DNA of 64,000 bases from Vibrio orientalis CIP 102891 = ATCC 33934 (GTDB lineage Bacteria; Pseudomonadota; Gammaproteobacteria; Enterobacterales; Vibrionaceae), in the NCBI RefSeq assembly GCF_000176235.1, contig NZ_ACZV01000005.1, positions 1,736,001-1,800,000 of the forward strand. The letters run 5' to 3'. Positions 1 to 8,310 of the stretch are shown piece after piece; position 1 is the stretch's first letter; every line of letters starts with the position of its first letter. The position numbers and the translations under genes were made by a program. The notes under the pieces were generated by a model. That model was not told the origin of the DNA and ran no database searches. It saw nothing but the letters and a program-made list of their open reading frames with translations.

Positions 1-274
1 ATCACCAACTCGAAGCTTGTTGTTTAAACTCTGATTTGATTAATTCAAGTAGCGTGCCAACTTTAAAAACCGTAACGAAACACTTTTTAAGTTATTTAAT
101 ATCAGCAACTTAAACTAAACACCGACAATTAATTACGCTTACTTGTTTACCGTTCTTAGGCAGCGGCAATCGGTTTGCCGCTTACTTTGCCACCACTTGC
201 CCCTTTCAAAGCCGCTGGTGATGCTACTCAATTTTCTAGCTCGCACTTAAGGCGTTGCACATAAGGCGTAGAGC
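1..274. other. Intergenic region downstream of flgL
   Basis: There is no convincing ORF here. In vibrios a flagellin gene usually follows flgL on the same strand, so this is probably the leader of a flagellin gene lying just beyond the window edge (inference). It holds a 7-bp stem (163-169 with 175-181, loop TCGGT) without a T tract, and a degenerate sigma-54-like motif at 44-59. Confidence 0.4.
44..59 (-). promoter_or_regulatory. Degenerate sigma-54-like promoter at window edge
   Basis: Read on the minus strand this is TGGCAC-N5-TTGAA, preceded by AAAGT. The -24 element is perfect and the spacing is right, but the -12 GC is replaced by GA. It points toward a gene beyond position 1, probably a flagellin. 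It is a weak candidate because of the -12 mismatch. Confidence 0.3.
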
Positions 275-1468
275 TTAGATATAATTGAATAGCGTTAAAT
301 CTTTTGTTTTACCGAAAGCTTGCTGTGAAGCTTGCAAAGCTCTTGAATTTTCATTGAACTCAATAATGGCATCCGCATAATCCAAGTCTTCAAAGTTACT
401 CTTAGACTTGGCTAAGGTCATTTTGAAGTCTTCGTGCTGCTCTTCCTGAATATCTAATGTACTAAGGCGAGCACCCACATCCGTTCTGGCTTTGTTTAGG
501 TGGATAAAAGCCGCATGAAACTCTTGAGTGATCTGGTGGAGCTTAGCGGTATTTGACGAATCCGATACCGAGCCTGAAGACAAGTTCATCGCCTCTTTAA
601 AGGTATCGAATATGCTGTATGTATCTCGGCGGTCTAAGGTAATTTCATCACCTTTGGTAAGTTGACCTTTAACCTGAATCGTCAGCTCTTCAAATTTGAT
701 GCCTTCAGCAGGATTGAAAACGTCCGCTTTTACTACTGAGCCATCACGCTCAAGCTGATAACCATATTTACCGTCGGGCATATCAACAAACGTCACTTTA
801 TATTCAGACTGATCATCAGGGTTTGTATTGATTGCACGCTCTAGTAATAGCTCTGAAGCCTCTTTTAAGTTGTACTGAGGTTCGTAGCTACCAAAAGGGT
901 TATCAATCTCCATAAACAACTTACTGCCAGGATTGTTAATTGGCATTTCTAAGCTATTAGAGATTTTCATCTTGCGTTGGTAATCATCCCCTGCGTAAGT
1001 CACGTCACCATCTTTATCACGGAAAAATGGCTGATTCTTAGGCTTAGTTCCGGCAAAGATATAGTTACCCGACTCGTCTTGGACATTGACCAAGTTAAGG
1101 AAGTTATTGGCCAACTCTTCGATTTCTCGACGCTTAGCTAATCGATCTTCTGGTGAAAGCGAGCCGTTAATCATTTCCATCACTGTACGCTTCGCATCAT
1201 CGGTAAACTCTTCTGCGTTGGAGATGATCACTTCATGGTGCTCGAGTCGATTTCGCGTCAGTACGATGGCATCAGTATACTGACGTAACTGTTCTTTCTG
1301 TTGGCCAATATTTTGAATGTAATGCGTCGCCAACGGGTCATCACTGGCTTTCATCAGTTTTTTACCAGACGCGAGCTGCGCTTGGTTGTGATGCACTTTC
1401 GCTTCAGAACGACGCAAATCATTCTGTACTGATTGGTAGTTATGGAAGCTAGAAATTCGATTCAACAT
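275..1468 (-). CDS. flgL: Flagellar hook-associated protein 3 (hook-filament junction)
   Basis: FlgL forms the distal ring of the hook-filament junction onto which flagellin polymerises; it is exported through the flagellar type III system. The 397-residue product has the flagellin-like N-terminal coiled region (residues about 1-130, with SGKKLMKASDDP typical of FlgL/flagellin D0-D1) and a C-terminal helical region ending in the usual SQQAFGKTKDLTLFNYI-type tail. The middle is the variable domain. It lies 10 bases after flgK and is surely co-transcribed with it from the sigma-54 promoter upstream of flgK. The length is close to other Vibrio FlgL proteins. Identity is well supported by both sequence and position. 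Confidence 0.96.
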   Translation of the reverse strand: MLNRISSFHNYQSVQNDLRRSEAKVHHNQAQLASGKKLMKASDDPLATHYIQNIGQQKEQLRQYTDAIVLTRNRLEHHEVIISNAEEFTDDAKRTVMEMINGSLSPEDRLAKRREIEELANNFLNLVNVQDESGNYIFAGTKPKNQPFFRDKDGDVTYAGDDYQRKMKISNSLEMPINNPGSKLFMEIDNPFGSYEPQYNLKEASELLLERAINTNPDDQSEYKVTFVDMPDGKYGYQLERDGSVVKADVFNPAEGIKFEELTIQVKGQLTKGDEITLDRRDTYSIFDTFKEAMNLSSGSVSDSSNTAKLHQITQEFHAAFIHLNKARTDVGARLSTLDIQEEQHEDFKMTLAKSKSNFEDLDYADAIIEFNENSRALQASQQAFGKTKDLTLFNYI

Positions 1469-1478
1469 TTACGCCTCC

Positions 1479-3353
1479 CTATCTCAACGCCAGAATGGTA
1501 TTAAAGGTGTCATTTGCCGCCTGCATGATGCGCGAAGAAGCCATATAAGCTTGCTGAAACTTCATCATATTTGCTGCTTCTTCATCCAAGTTGACACCCG
1601 CTATCGATGCAACCCTCTCTTGAGCCGCTTCTTTTTCTAGGCGCGACACATCCGTTAGACGCGATGCTGTCGACATTTGCAGGCCCACATCCGTATTCAA
1701 GTTGTGGTAGATATCTAAAATGGTCGATTCACCGCCATTCAGTTTTTTATCGGTCTGAATATTTTGCATTTTTAGCAAGTTGCCGTTGTCACCTTCAGAA
1801 GGGACAAGGTTTGCCGTGAACTTATCGTTGGGCAATGCGCCGCCCGTTAGCTCAAATGACGTGCCTTGCACAGTCACGGCACCTGTAGGTGGATAGTCTT
1901 GAGGTTGCAGTAACACTTTACCTTTCGTATCAGTCACAGCGAACTGCTTACCGTCTGGTGAAATCACCACTTCGAACTCTCTAAGAGCGCCTGCCTGAGC
2001 AATATTAAATTTGGCCGTGCCTTGCGCAAAAGTGGTTGAGGCTTCGTAGCTTTGAGCCGCGATCGCACTAGGGTCATTGGTTTCCACCCTCATTTGTGCA
2101 GCGCCACTTCGCGTCGGTCTTAATAGCACGCGCTCGCCAGACTCCAGATCGTTACGAATATCGATTCGAATCCCATCTAAGCTAATGGCATTGTCGACCA
2201 CCGGCACGATAAACTGCTCACCACTTGGGCGAGTAATGTAGTAGTCACCGCCACTGTATTGGAGTGAATATTCACCACCGATAAGCTGATTGGTATCTTC
2301 GATGTATACCGCTAGATCTGCTTTTGAATTTGATGAAGTCACAACGCGAGATTCAGCAACAATGTCTGAGTTCACATCGGTAAACATCAGCCCACCGATG
2401 TTACCGCGCAAGTCTAAACCTTGCGATTGTAACTTATTTACTTCATAGGAAAATGAGGTTGCCAGCTTACCTAACTCATCCATTAGCTGCGGGATTTTTT
2501 CATCACGCATCGAGAGCATCGAACCCAGTTTGCCGTCGATATCTTTAGTGGTAATCGCTTTGATGCCCTTGCCTTCAATCATCGCTAAACGACGCTGATG
2601 AACATCCGGGTAGCCATCGATCATTTTCAATTCACTGGATTCGGTGCCCGAAACTAACGTGTGGCCATTACCAATATGGACATTAAAACCTTCAGCATTT
2701 TTACGGGGCGTTACCGTCACTTTGGTGTATTCAGATAGCTCCGCGATTAATTTCTCATGCGTATCCATTAAGTCGTTATGAGGGCCTGGTGTACGCATCA
2801 TCAAACGGTGCAAGTCACGAATTTCAACCGCAAGTTGGTTAACGCGTTCGATACCTAAATCAAGCTTCTTATTCGTCACATCTGACTGGTGTCGAATAGT
2901 TTCATGGAAGTCATTAAGGTTTTGGGTAATGAGGTTAGCTTTTTCAAGCACCACTTTACGAGCACCAACGTCGTTGGGACTATCGGCTAACGACTTAACG
3001 CCATCAAACCATTCGTTTAAATTTTCTGGGATTTTCTTCGAGGACACAGATGACAGCATGTTGGATAACATTTCCAAGTTCGCTTCATCGTCGATTTTAT
3101 TGGCATGGCTAGTGGTCGAGACATTAAGCTCGTTAACGGCAAACTGATCCCAAGAGCGGCGAACTTTGTCCACATGTACGCCCATACCGTAGGTTTCCCC
3201 ACCGTATTGACGCGGCATGTTTGTGCCTTGTATCACCGACTGACGGCTATAACCCTCTGTATTTACATTAGAGATGTTATGACCAGTGGTGTTGAGTTGT
3301 CTCTGAGCCGTCAGTACGCTTTGCGCACCAAGATTCAGAAGATCAGACGCCAT
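1479..3353 (-). CDS. flgK: Flagellar hook-associated protein 1
   Basis: FlgK is the first hook-filament junction protein, sitting between hook (FlgE) and FlgL. The 624-residue product opens with the rod/hook-family N-terminal motif (LNTTGHNISNVNTEGYSRQ at about residues 20-39) and ends with the conserved C-terminal helix containing EEAANMMKFQQAYMASSRI. The length is typical of Vibrio FlgK. A sigma-54 promoter is visible at 3410-3425, giving a predicted leader of about 45 bases. The gene is separated from flgJ by an intrinsic terminator and an inverted-repeat element, so flgKL is its own transcription unit. Confidence 0.97.
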   Translation of the reverse strand: MASDLLNLGAQSVLTAQRQLNTTGHNISNVNTEGYSRQSVIQGTNMPRQYGGETYGMGVHVDKVRRSWDQFAVNELNVSTTSHANKIDDEANLEMLSNMLSSVSSKKIPENLNEWFDGVKSLADSPNDVGARKVVLEKANLITQNLNDFHETIRHQSDVTNKKLDLGIERVNQLAVEIRDLHRLMMRTPGPHNDLMDTHEKLIAELSEYTKVTVTPRKNAEGFNVHIGNGHTLVSGTESSELKMIDGYPDVHQRRLAMIEGKGIKAITTKDIDGKLGSMLSMRDEKIPQLMDELGKLATSFSYEVNKLQSQGLDLRGNIGGLMFTDVNSDIVAESRVVTSSNSKADLAVYIEDTNQLIGGEYSLQYSGGDYYITRPSGEQFIVPVVDNAISLDGIRIDIRNDLESGERVLLRPTRSGAAQMRVETNDPSAIAAQSYEASTTFAQGTAKFNIAQAGALREFEVVISPDGKQFAVTDTKGKVLLQPQDYPPTGAVTVQGTSFELTGGALPNDKFTANLVPSEGDNGNLLKMQNIQTDKKLNGGESTILDIYHNLNTDVGLQMSTASRLTDVSRLEKEAAQERVASIAGVNLDEEAANMMKFQQAYMASSRIMQAANDTFNTILALR

Positions 3354-3409
3354 ATTGCCCCCAATAAACCTATATAAATCAGTATTAACTGAACATCTGT
3401 TTAACTAAA

Positions 3410-3425
3410 AGCAATATATGTGCCA
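3410..3425 (-). promoter_or_regulatory. Sigma-54 promoter of flgKL
   Basis: On the minus strand it reads TGGCAC-ATATA-TTGCT, a perfect -24/-12 match with GG-N10-GC spacing, about 57 bases upstream of the flgK ATG. In Vibrio such promoters are activated by FlrC in the class III flagellar step (family knowledge). Confidence 0.88.
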
Positions 3426-3473
3426 TTAGGGGGCAGTTGGAGTATTTAGAATCACCCAAGTTGTGTATCTATA

Positions 3474-3579
3474 TGTCATCCTCAAGAGTGAGGAACGAGC
3501 GAGTTGGGGATCTCTGTAAGATTGAAATGAAGAGTGGGCAGATTCCCTACTCACTCCTTCGTCGCTCTATGGAATGACA
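3474..3579. repeat. Imperfect inverted-repeat (MITE/REP-like) element
   Basis: The two ends are near-complementary. The left arm begins TGTCATCCTCAAGAGTGAGG; the reverse complement of the right arm begins TGTCATTCCATAGAGCGACG, and both arms continue to GGG(G/A)ATCT. The whole folds as one long hairpin of about 106 bp with a short non-paired centre (3516-3540). This looks like a dispersed non-coding repeat of the kind found between genes in Vibrio; it carries no ORF and is the only copy I see in this window. Confidence 0.7.
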
Positions 3580-3631
3580 TTTTCCCTGAGGAGTAAGCTC
3601 GTATATCGGAGCAACGACTTTTCTCTTCCAA

Positions 3632-3656
3632 CAAAAAACTCACCCTTAGGTGAGTC
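3632..3656 (-). terminator. Intrinsic terminator after flgJ
   Basis: On the minus strand a perfect 7-bp stem (ACTCACC/GGTGAGT, loop TAAG) is followed by TTTTTTGTT, six bases after the flgJ stop. It ends the flgFGHIJ transcript. Confidence 0.85.
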
Positions 3657-3661
3657 TGTTG

Positions 3662-4570
3662 CTACATCTGGTCAATTTTCGCTTTAACCCTTAGTACTTT
3701 ATCAGCGTAACTTGGGTCTGTTGCATAGCCTGCTTGGTGAATTCCACGAATAAACTCTTCGTTATTGCCACCATGGCGCAGTGCCGTTGTATAACGCGGA
3801 TTTTCATTTAGGAAACGAACATAGTCATTAAAGCTATCTTCATAGTTTTGATATGAACGGAAGGCTGCTTGCTCTTTAACTGGTACACCTTGGTGGTATT
3901 CCAGAGTTTGAGTTGCCACCTTATCGCCACTCCAACTTCTGTCGGCTTTAATATTAAATAAGTTGTTACTGCTACCACGAGAGTTATTAATCACCTTCTG
4001 CCCCCAGCCTGTTTCAAGCGCTGCTTGAGCAAGAAGTAGTGAAGAGTCAACCCCAAGAGCTCTGGCCGCTTTTTCTGCATAAGGCTTCATCGAACTAACA
4101 AATGACTCTGGAGAATTAAATCGTGATGGCTCAGTTTGCTCTGATTGAATGACCGTCGTGCTATCAACGCGCTCTTGGCGAATGCGATCAACTTTCTGCA
4201 TCATCGCTTCGAAATCAGTATTTCGTGCGTTGGCATTTTGGTTCTCGACACTGCCAGAGGTTAGCTGCGCAACGATCATATCTGCCAAACCAAGAGAGCC
4301 TGACGCGCTCAATTCACTCGACATTTGTTCATCCATCATCTGACGATAAAATTGCTGATTCTGGCTGTCCATCAAGCCCGATTCAAACGTCGAGTTAGCA
4401 TCACGCATCGACTTAAATAACATTGAGGTGAAAATCGCTTCAAACTGTTTAGCCGCCGCAGTCAATGCCGCTTTTTCACTCGTTTCATCGCCGTCTACCG
4501 CTTTTTGACGAAGCTTATCTAGCCCAGCGATATCGTGGATAAAACCAATATCATTGCCATTATTAATCAT
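3662..4570 (-). CDS. flgJ: Bifunctional rod-assembly protein / peptidoglycan hydrolase
   Basis: FlgJ caps the growing rod in the periplasm and locally digests peptidoglycan. The 302-residue product has the N-terminal rod-binding domain (residues about 30-105, KQFEAIFTSMLFKSMRDA) and a C-terminal glucosaminidase domain (about 155-302) with the catalytic-site motif AALETGWGQ, Glu186. The linker between them is polar and low in conservation. The gene starts 12 bases after flgI. The two-domain architecture is that of gammaproteobacterial FlgJ. Confidence 0.96.
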   Translation of the reverse strand: MINNGNDIGFIHDIAGLDKLRQKAVDGDETSEKAALTAAAKQFEAIFTSMLFKSMRDANSTFESGLMDSQNQQFYRQMMDEQMSSELSASGSLGLADMIVAQLTSGSVENQNANARNTDFEAMMQKVDRIRQERVDSTTVIQSEQTEPSRFNSPESFVSSMKPYAEKAARALGVDSSLLLAQAALETGWGQKVINNSRGSSNNLFNIKADRSWSGDKVATQTLEYHQGVPVKEQAAFRSYQNYEDSFNDYVRFLNENPRYTTALRHGGNNEEFIRGIHQAGYATDPSYADKVLRVKAKIDQM

Positions 4571-4582
4571 TACTCTACTCCC

Positions 4583-5674
4583 TTAGATAACGATCAATTG
4601 ACCTTCAATAGCGCCTGCTTGCTTCAATGCTTGCAAGATAGCCATCAAGTCAGAAGGAGCTGCGCCCACTTCATTCACGGCGCGGACCAAATCATCTAGC
4701 GTTAGGCCAGGTTCGAATTTGAACATCTTGCCCTGCTCTTCAGTCACTTCGATGTCAGTATCAGGTACAACAACCGTTTCTCCGCCACCAAAGGCATTCG
4801 GCTGACTGACATTAAGATTCTCTTTGATCGCAACCGTCATTCCGCCATGAGTCACGGCTGCGGGCTTCAAGCGAACATGTTTACCCACCACGATCGTTCC
4901 TGTGCGAGAGTTAACGATGATTTTTGCTGAACCTTCCGCAGGATTAAACTCAAGGTTCTCAATCGCAGATAAGAAAGCGACACGTTGGGTAATATCACGC
5001 GGCGCGCGAACCTTAACCGAGGTCGCATCAATCGCTGAAGCCATCTGCGGACCAAGGAAGTTGTTTACTGCATCTGCCATACGCTGCGCGGTTGTGAAGT
5101 CAGACTCAAGTAGATTAAAAGTAATGTAGTCGCCGCGGCTAAATGGGGTAGGAATTTCTCGCTCGACCATCGCACCATTAGAAATCATGCCCGCTGTTGG
5201 GTTGTTACCGACAATTTTAGAACCGTCCGCACCCGTTGCACTAAAACCACTGACTACAAGGTTACCTTGTGCGACGGCATAGATTTGCCCATCAAGACCT
5301 TTGAGCATGGTTTGCATAAGCGTGCCGCCACGTAGGCTTTTAGCAGAGCCAATTGAAGAGACAGTTACATCAATAGTTTGACCTTGTTTAGAAAAGGCCG
5401 GTAGCTCAGCCGTCACAATAACAGCGGCAACGTTTTTCGACTTTGGCTTAGTACCTGGCGGCATCTGGATACCAAAGTTTTGCAACATGGCATTAAAACT
5501 TTGATCGGTAAATGGCGTGGATTCACCTGTTCCCGGTAAGCCTGTTACCAAGCCGTAGCCAACCAATTGGTTACTACGTACGCCCGCTACTTGCGAAACG
5601 TCTTTAATGCGTGCTGCGTGCGTGTGTGTCGCGATAAACAGCAGACTTGTAACAAGGAGAAACCACTTTTTCAT
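4583..5674 (-). CDS. flgI: Flagellar P-ring protein
   Basis: FlgI forms the peptidoglycan-associated P ring that serves as the rod bushing. The 363-residue precursor has a Sec signal peptide ending at THTHA-AR (about residue 20), followed by the strongly conserved FlgI body beginning [20 protein letters not shown] and ending [14 protein letters not shown]. The length is normal. It sits between flgH and flgJ in the usual order. Confidence 0.97.
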   Translation of the reverse strand: MKKWFLLVTSLLFIATHTHAARIKDVSQVAGVRSNQLVGYGLVTGLPGTGESTPFTDQSFNAMLQNFGIQMPPGTKPKSKNVAAVIVTAELPAFSKQGQTIDVTVSSIGSAKSLRGGTLMQTMLKGLDGQIYAVAQGNLVVSGFSATGADGSKIVGNNPTAGMISNGAMVEREIPTPFSRGDYITFNLLESDFTTAQRMADAVNNFLGPQMASAIDATSVKVRAPRDITQRVAFLSAIENLEFNPAEGSAKIIVNSRTGTIVVGKHVRLKPAAVTHGGMTVAIKENLNVSQPNAFGGGETVVVPDTDIEVTEEQGKMFKFEPGLTLDDLVRAVNEVGAAPSDLMAILQALKQAGAIEGQLIVI

Positions 5675-5740
5675 AACCGTACCTTTACTCTACACTCAAC
5701 CAGCTTTGTATTTGTGCCAAAAAAGCGGCATTAGCTGGGA

Positions 5741-6523
5741 TTAGAGAGAGACATTAAAGAATCGTGCCAAGAATCCAGGTTCTTGCATATCTTGTTGTGT
5801 ACCCGTGCCAGAGTACTGAATTCTAGCGTTAGAAATACGGGTTGAGGCAATGGTATTTTGATAATCGATATCGTCAGGGCGGATGGTGCCACTTAATCGA
5901 ATATATTCATCACCTGTGTTTAATGTCAGCCACTTCTCGCCACGAATCACCAGGTTACCGTTAGCTAATACCTCGATAACTTCGACGGTAATTGAGCCAG
6001 ATAAGCTGTTGCTTTGGTTAGCCGCAGCACTGCCGCTGAATGAATTGTCGTTGCTAAGGTTGTATGAAAAGTTGTAGTCACCGATGTTAAGCTGCTGACC
6101 ACCAACCTCCAGTGGATCCATCGTCGCATCATTGTTCTTCGATAAGTCAGCGTCTGAACTCTTAGACGCATTGGTGCTTTCATCTAGTGTGACAGTAATA
6201 ATGTCACCAATACCACGTGGCTTAGAATCATCATATAGACTGGATGCACGGCCACTGTTAAACAAAGAACCAGTTTCTGCCGCATAATGCTCTGGTTGGT
6301 GCTTAGGGTGGATCGGAGACCAAGCAGGGTCACCAGATACAGGGTCATTTCTGCCGCGCAGCGTATCAATGACGCCAGACTCGCCATCACTCGACTTATC
6401 ACCTTCAACAGCATCAACCGTTGTTGTACCTTGAACGACATCTGGCGTTTCAATTGGCGGCTGCATAAGCGTACAACCAGATAAAGTGGCAATACCCAAC
6501 AGCATGGCTAGTAATCGATTCAT
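5741..6523 (-). CDS. flgH: Flagellar L-ring lipoprotein
   Basis: FlgH is the outer-membrane L-ring lipoprotein. I chose the ATG at 6523 because it gives a clean lipoprotein signal ([10 protein letters not shown], lipobox LSGC) and has an AGAGGG-type ribosome site; the longer reading from 6541 only adds six polar residues. The mature protein (about 242 residues) contains [20 protein letters not shown] and the C-terminal region with [19 protein letters not shown], both characteristic of FlgH. flgG ends 24 bases upstream of this start. Confidence 0.96.
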   Translation of the reverse strand: MNRLLAMLLGIATLSGCTLMQPPIETPDVVQGTTTVDAVEGDKSSDGESGVIDTLRGRNDPVSGDPAWSPIHPKHQPEHYAAETGSLFNSGRASSLYDDSKPRGIGDIITVTLDESTNASKSSDADLSKNNDATMDPLEVGGQQLNIGDYNFSYNLSNDNSFSGSAAANQSNSLSGSITVEVIEVLANGNLVIRGEKWLTLNTGDEYIRLSGTIRPDDIDYQNTIASTRISNARIQYSGTGTQQDMQEPGFLARFFNVSL

Positions 6524-6546
6524 CTCTCTACCCTCTTCCAACTAGA

Positions 6547-7335
6547 TTAAAGCTGTTGGTTAACAAAGCTCATCATCTTGTCGACTGCAGAGATGACTTT
6601 AGAATTCATTTCGTACACACGCTGAGCTTCAATCATATTAACCAGCTCTTCGGTAACGTTAACGTTGGATGTTTCCAGCATCGACTGGCGAACATCACCA
6701 AATCCATCAAATCCAGGAACGCCTTCTTGAGGGTCGCCACTTGCACCTGTTGCCATATAGAGGTTCTGACCAATGGGCTCAAGACCACCTGGGTTAACAA
6801 AATCTACCGTGGCAATTTGACCAACCACTTGGTTGTCCTGCTGACCACGAATACGTACTGATACTTCACCATCAGTACCAATCGTAATGCTCTGCGCATC
6901 TTCTGGAATGGCAATTTCGGGCTCAAGCGCATAGCCTGCACCCGACGTTACGATAACGCCTTCGTCATTGACGGTGAATTGACCATTACGGCTGTAACCA
7001 ATGTTGCCATCTGGCATTAAGATCTGGAAGAAGCCATCACCTTCAATCATCATATCGAGACTGTTGTTGGTCGTCTGGGTGTTACCTTGGGTATGAACCT
7101 TTTGGGTTGCCACAACCTTCGAACCCGCACCTAGCATCAAACCGCTTGGAAGTTCCGTGTTTTGCGAAGATTGACCACCAGGTTGATTGATATTTTGATA
7201 GAACAAATCTTCAAATACCGCGCGGCTTTTCTTGTAGCCGACGGTCGATGCGTTCGCTAGGTTGTTTGAAATCGTTGAAATATTGGTCTGTTGAGCATCT
7301 AAGCCCGTTTTACTTACCCATAATGCAGGATGCAT
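6547..7335 (-). CDS. flgG: Distal rod protein FlgG
   Basis: FlgG builds the distal rod, the drive shaft through the P and L rings. The 262-residue product has the rod/hook N-terminal helix (KTGLDAQQTNISTISNNLAN) and the C-terminal helix (ETSNVNVTEELVNMIEAQRV) of the family, at the usual length. It is transcribed from flgF with a 19-base gap. Confidence 0.97.
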   Translation of the reverse strand: MHPALWVSKTGLDAQQTNISTISNNLANASTVGYKKSRAVFEDLFYQNINQPGGQSSQNTELPSGLMLGAGSKVVATQKVHTQGNTQTTNNSLDMMIEGDGFFQILMPDGNIGYSRNGQFTVNDEGVIVTSGAGYALEPEIAIPEDAQSITIGTDGEVSVRIRGQQDNQVVGQIATVDFVNPGGLEPIGQNLYMATGASGDPQEGVPGFDGFGDVRQSMLETSNVNVTEELVNMIEAQRVYEMNSKVISAVDKMMSFVNQQL

Positions 7336-7354
7336 AACCTTCTCCTAAAATCTA

Positions 7355-8104
7355 TTAGCTCATACGAAGCAGAGAGTCAGACGCTTTGTCCATATCTTCT
7401 GCGGTGCTCATCATTTTCACTTGCATTTCGAATTGGCGTTGTAAGTCAATCAGACTTGTCATTTCGCCGATAGCATTGACGTTACTACCTTCGATTGCAC
7501 CGGTGAGCAGTTTTACATCGGCATCTGCTTCGTATGCCGTATTAGGATCTTTTGCACGGAATAGACCGTTGATGTCTTTGAATAGTGATTGATTATTGGT
7601 GCGAGTGAGTTTAATTCTATCGACAACTTCAATGGCATCTGCTGGAGCGCCTTGAGGAACCACAGAAATTGTACCGTCGTTGCCGATCTCGACTTTACTC
7701 ACGGGAATTGGAAGTGTAATAGGTGCGCCAGTTTCACCGAGTACTAAGTGGCCATTGCCGTTGGTCAGTAAACCGTTCACATCAACGTTTAGATTACCGT
7801 TACGTGTCAGACCTTCTTTACCAGTCTGATCAAGCACTGAGATCCAGCCATCACCTTGAATCGTCACATCTAAGTCACGCCCCGTGGTAATGACACTACC
7901 TTGTTGGAAATTATGTCCCGGACGCTCTGTCATGCTAAACACTCGGCTAGGAACACCCTCGCCGTATGCTTGCATTGAACGCGCTTGCGCCAAATCAGCA
8001 CGGAAACCCGTGGTACTGACGTTCGCTAGGTTATTTGCTCTAAGCTGTAATGCCTGCATATTCTGCTTGGCGCCGCTCATCGCAAGAAACAGTGCACGAT
8101 CCAT
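7355..8104 (-). CDS. flgF: Proximal rod protein FlgF
   Basis: FlgF is a proximal-rod component. The start at 8104 gives the family-typical MDRALFLAMSG and is preceded by GGAG at good spacing; the longer reading from 8116 is unlikely. The 249-residue product has rod-family ends (LRANNLANVSTTGFRADL near the N terminus; EMTSLIDLQRQFEMQVKMM near the C terminus). A sigma-54 promoter lies at 8141-8156, and a hairpin separates it from flgE, so flgF begins a separate transcript. Confidence 0.96.
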   Translation of the reverse strand: MDRALFLAMSGAKQNMQALQLRANNLANVSTTGFRADLAQARSMQAYGEGVPSRVFSMTERPGHNFQQGSVITTGRDLDVTIQGDGWISVLDQTGKEGLTRNGNLNVDVNGLLTNGNGHLVLGETGAPITLPIPVSKVEIGNDGTISVVPQGAPADAIEVVDRIKLTRTNNQSLFKDINGLFRAKDPNTAYEADADVKLLTGAIEGSNVNAIGEMTSLIDLQRQFEMQVKMMSTAEDMDKASDSLLRMS

Positions 8105-8140
8105 AATTTGCTCCAATAATCACAATTCTGATCAATAGAA

Positions 8141-8156
8141 AGCAATAGGTATGCCA
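8141..8156 (-). promoter_or_regulatory. Sigma-54 promoter of flgFGHIJ
   Basis: The minus strand reads TGGCAT-ACCTA-TTGCT, with GG-N10-GC spacing, preceded by AAGT. The predicted start of transcription would lie about 25 bases upstream of the flgF ATG. Confidence 0.85.
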
Positions 8157-8249
8157 ACTTATAAAAGTCTTTTTATATCAACAGATTAAAATCAAAACAG
8201 CAAGTTTGATGGAGAAGATAGAGGAGGCAAAGAGTGAGAGGCGGCAACA

Positions 8250-8280
8250 TAGCAAGCTGATCTTTGCCACCAGCTTGCTA
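8250..8280 (-). other. Perfect 10-bp hairpin between flgE and flgF
   Basis: TAGCAAGCTG (8250-8259) pairs with CAGCTTGCTA (8271-8280) across an 11-base loop. There is no T tract on either strand, so it may stabilise the flgE 3' end or be a weak terminator rather than a strong intrinsic one. Confidence 0.6.
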
Positions 8281-8310
8281 TACAGATTATTGCCAAACAA
8301 CGTAAATCGA

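Larger units (their letters stand above)
3354..3661. other. flgJ-flgK intergenic region
   Basis: This 308-base gap holds three elements: the flgJ terminator (3632-3656), an imperfect inverted-repeat element (3474-3579) and the flgK sigma-54 promoter (3410-3425). I see no coding sequence in it. Confidence 0.8.

Noticed and set aside
163-181. GCGGCAA/TTGCCGC hairpin downstream of flgL as terminator
   Set aside because: No T tract follows on the minus strand, so I note it only as a stem.
6184-6492. 102-codon minus-strand ORF inside flgH
   Set aside because: It is a frame-shifted shadow of flgH, with no ribosome site and no recognisable motif.
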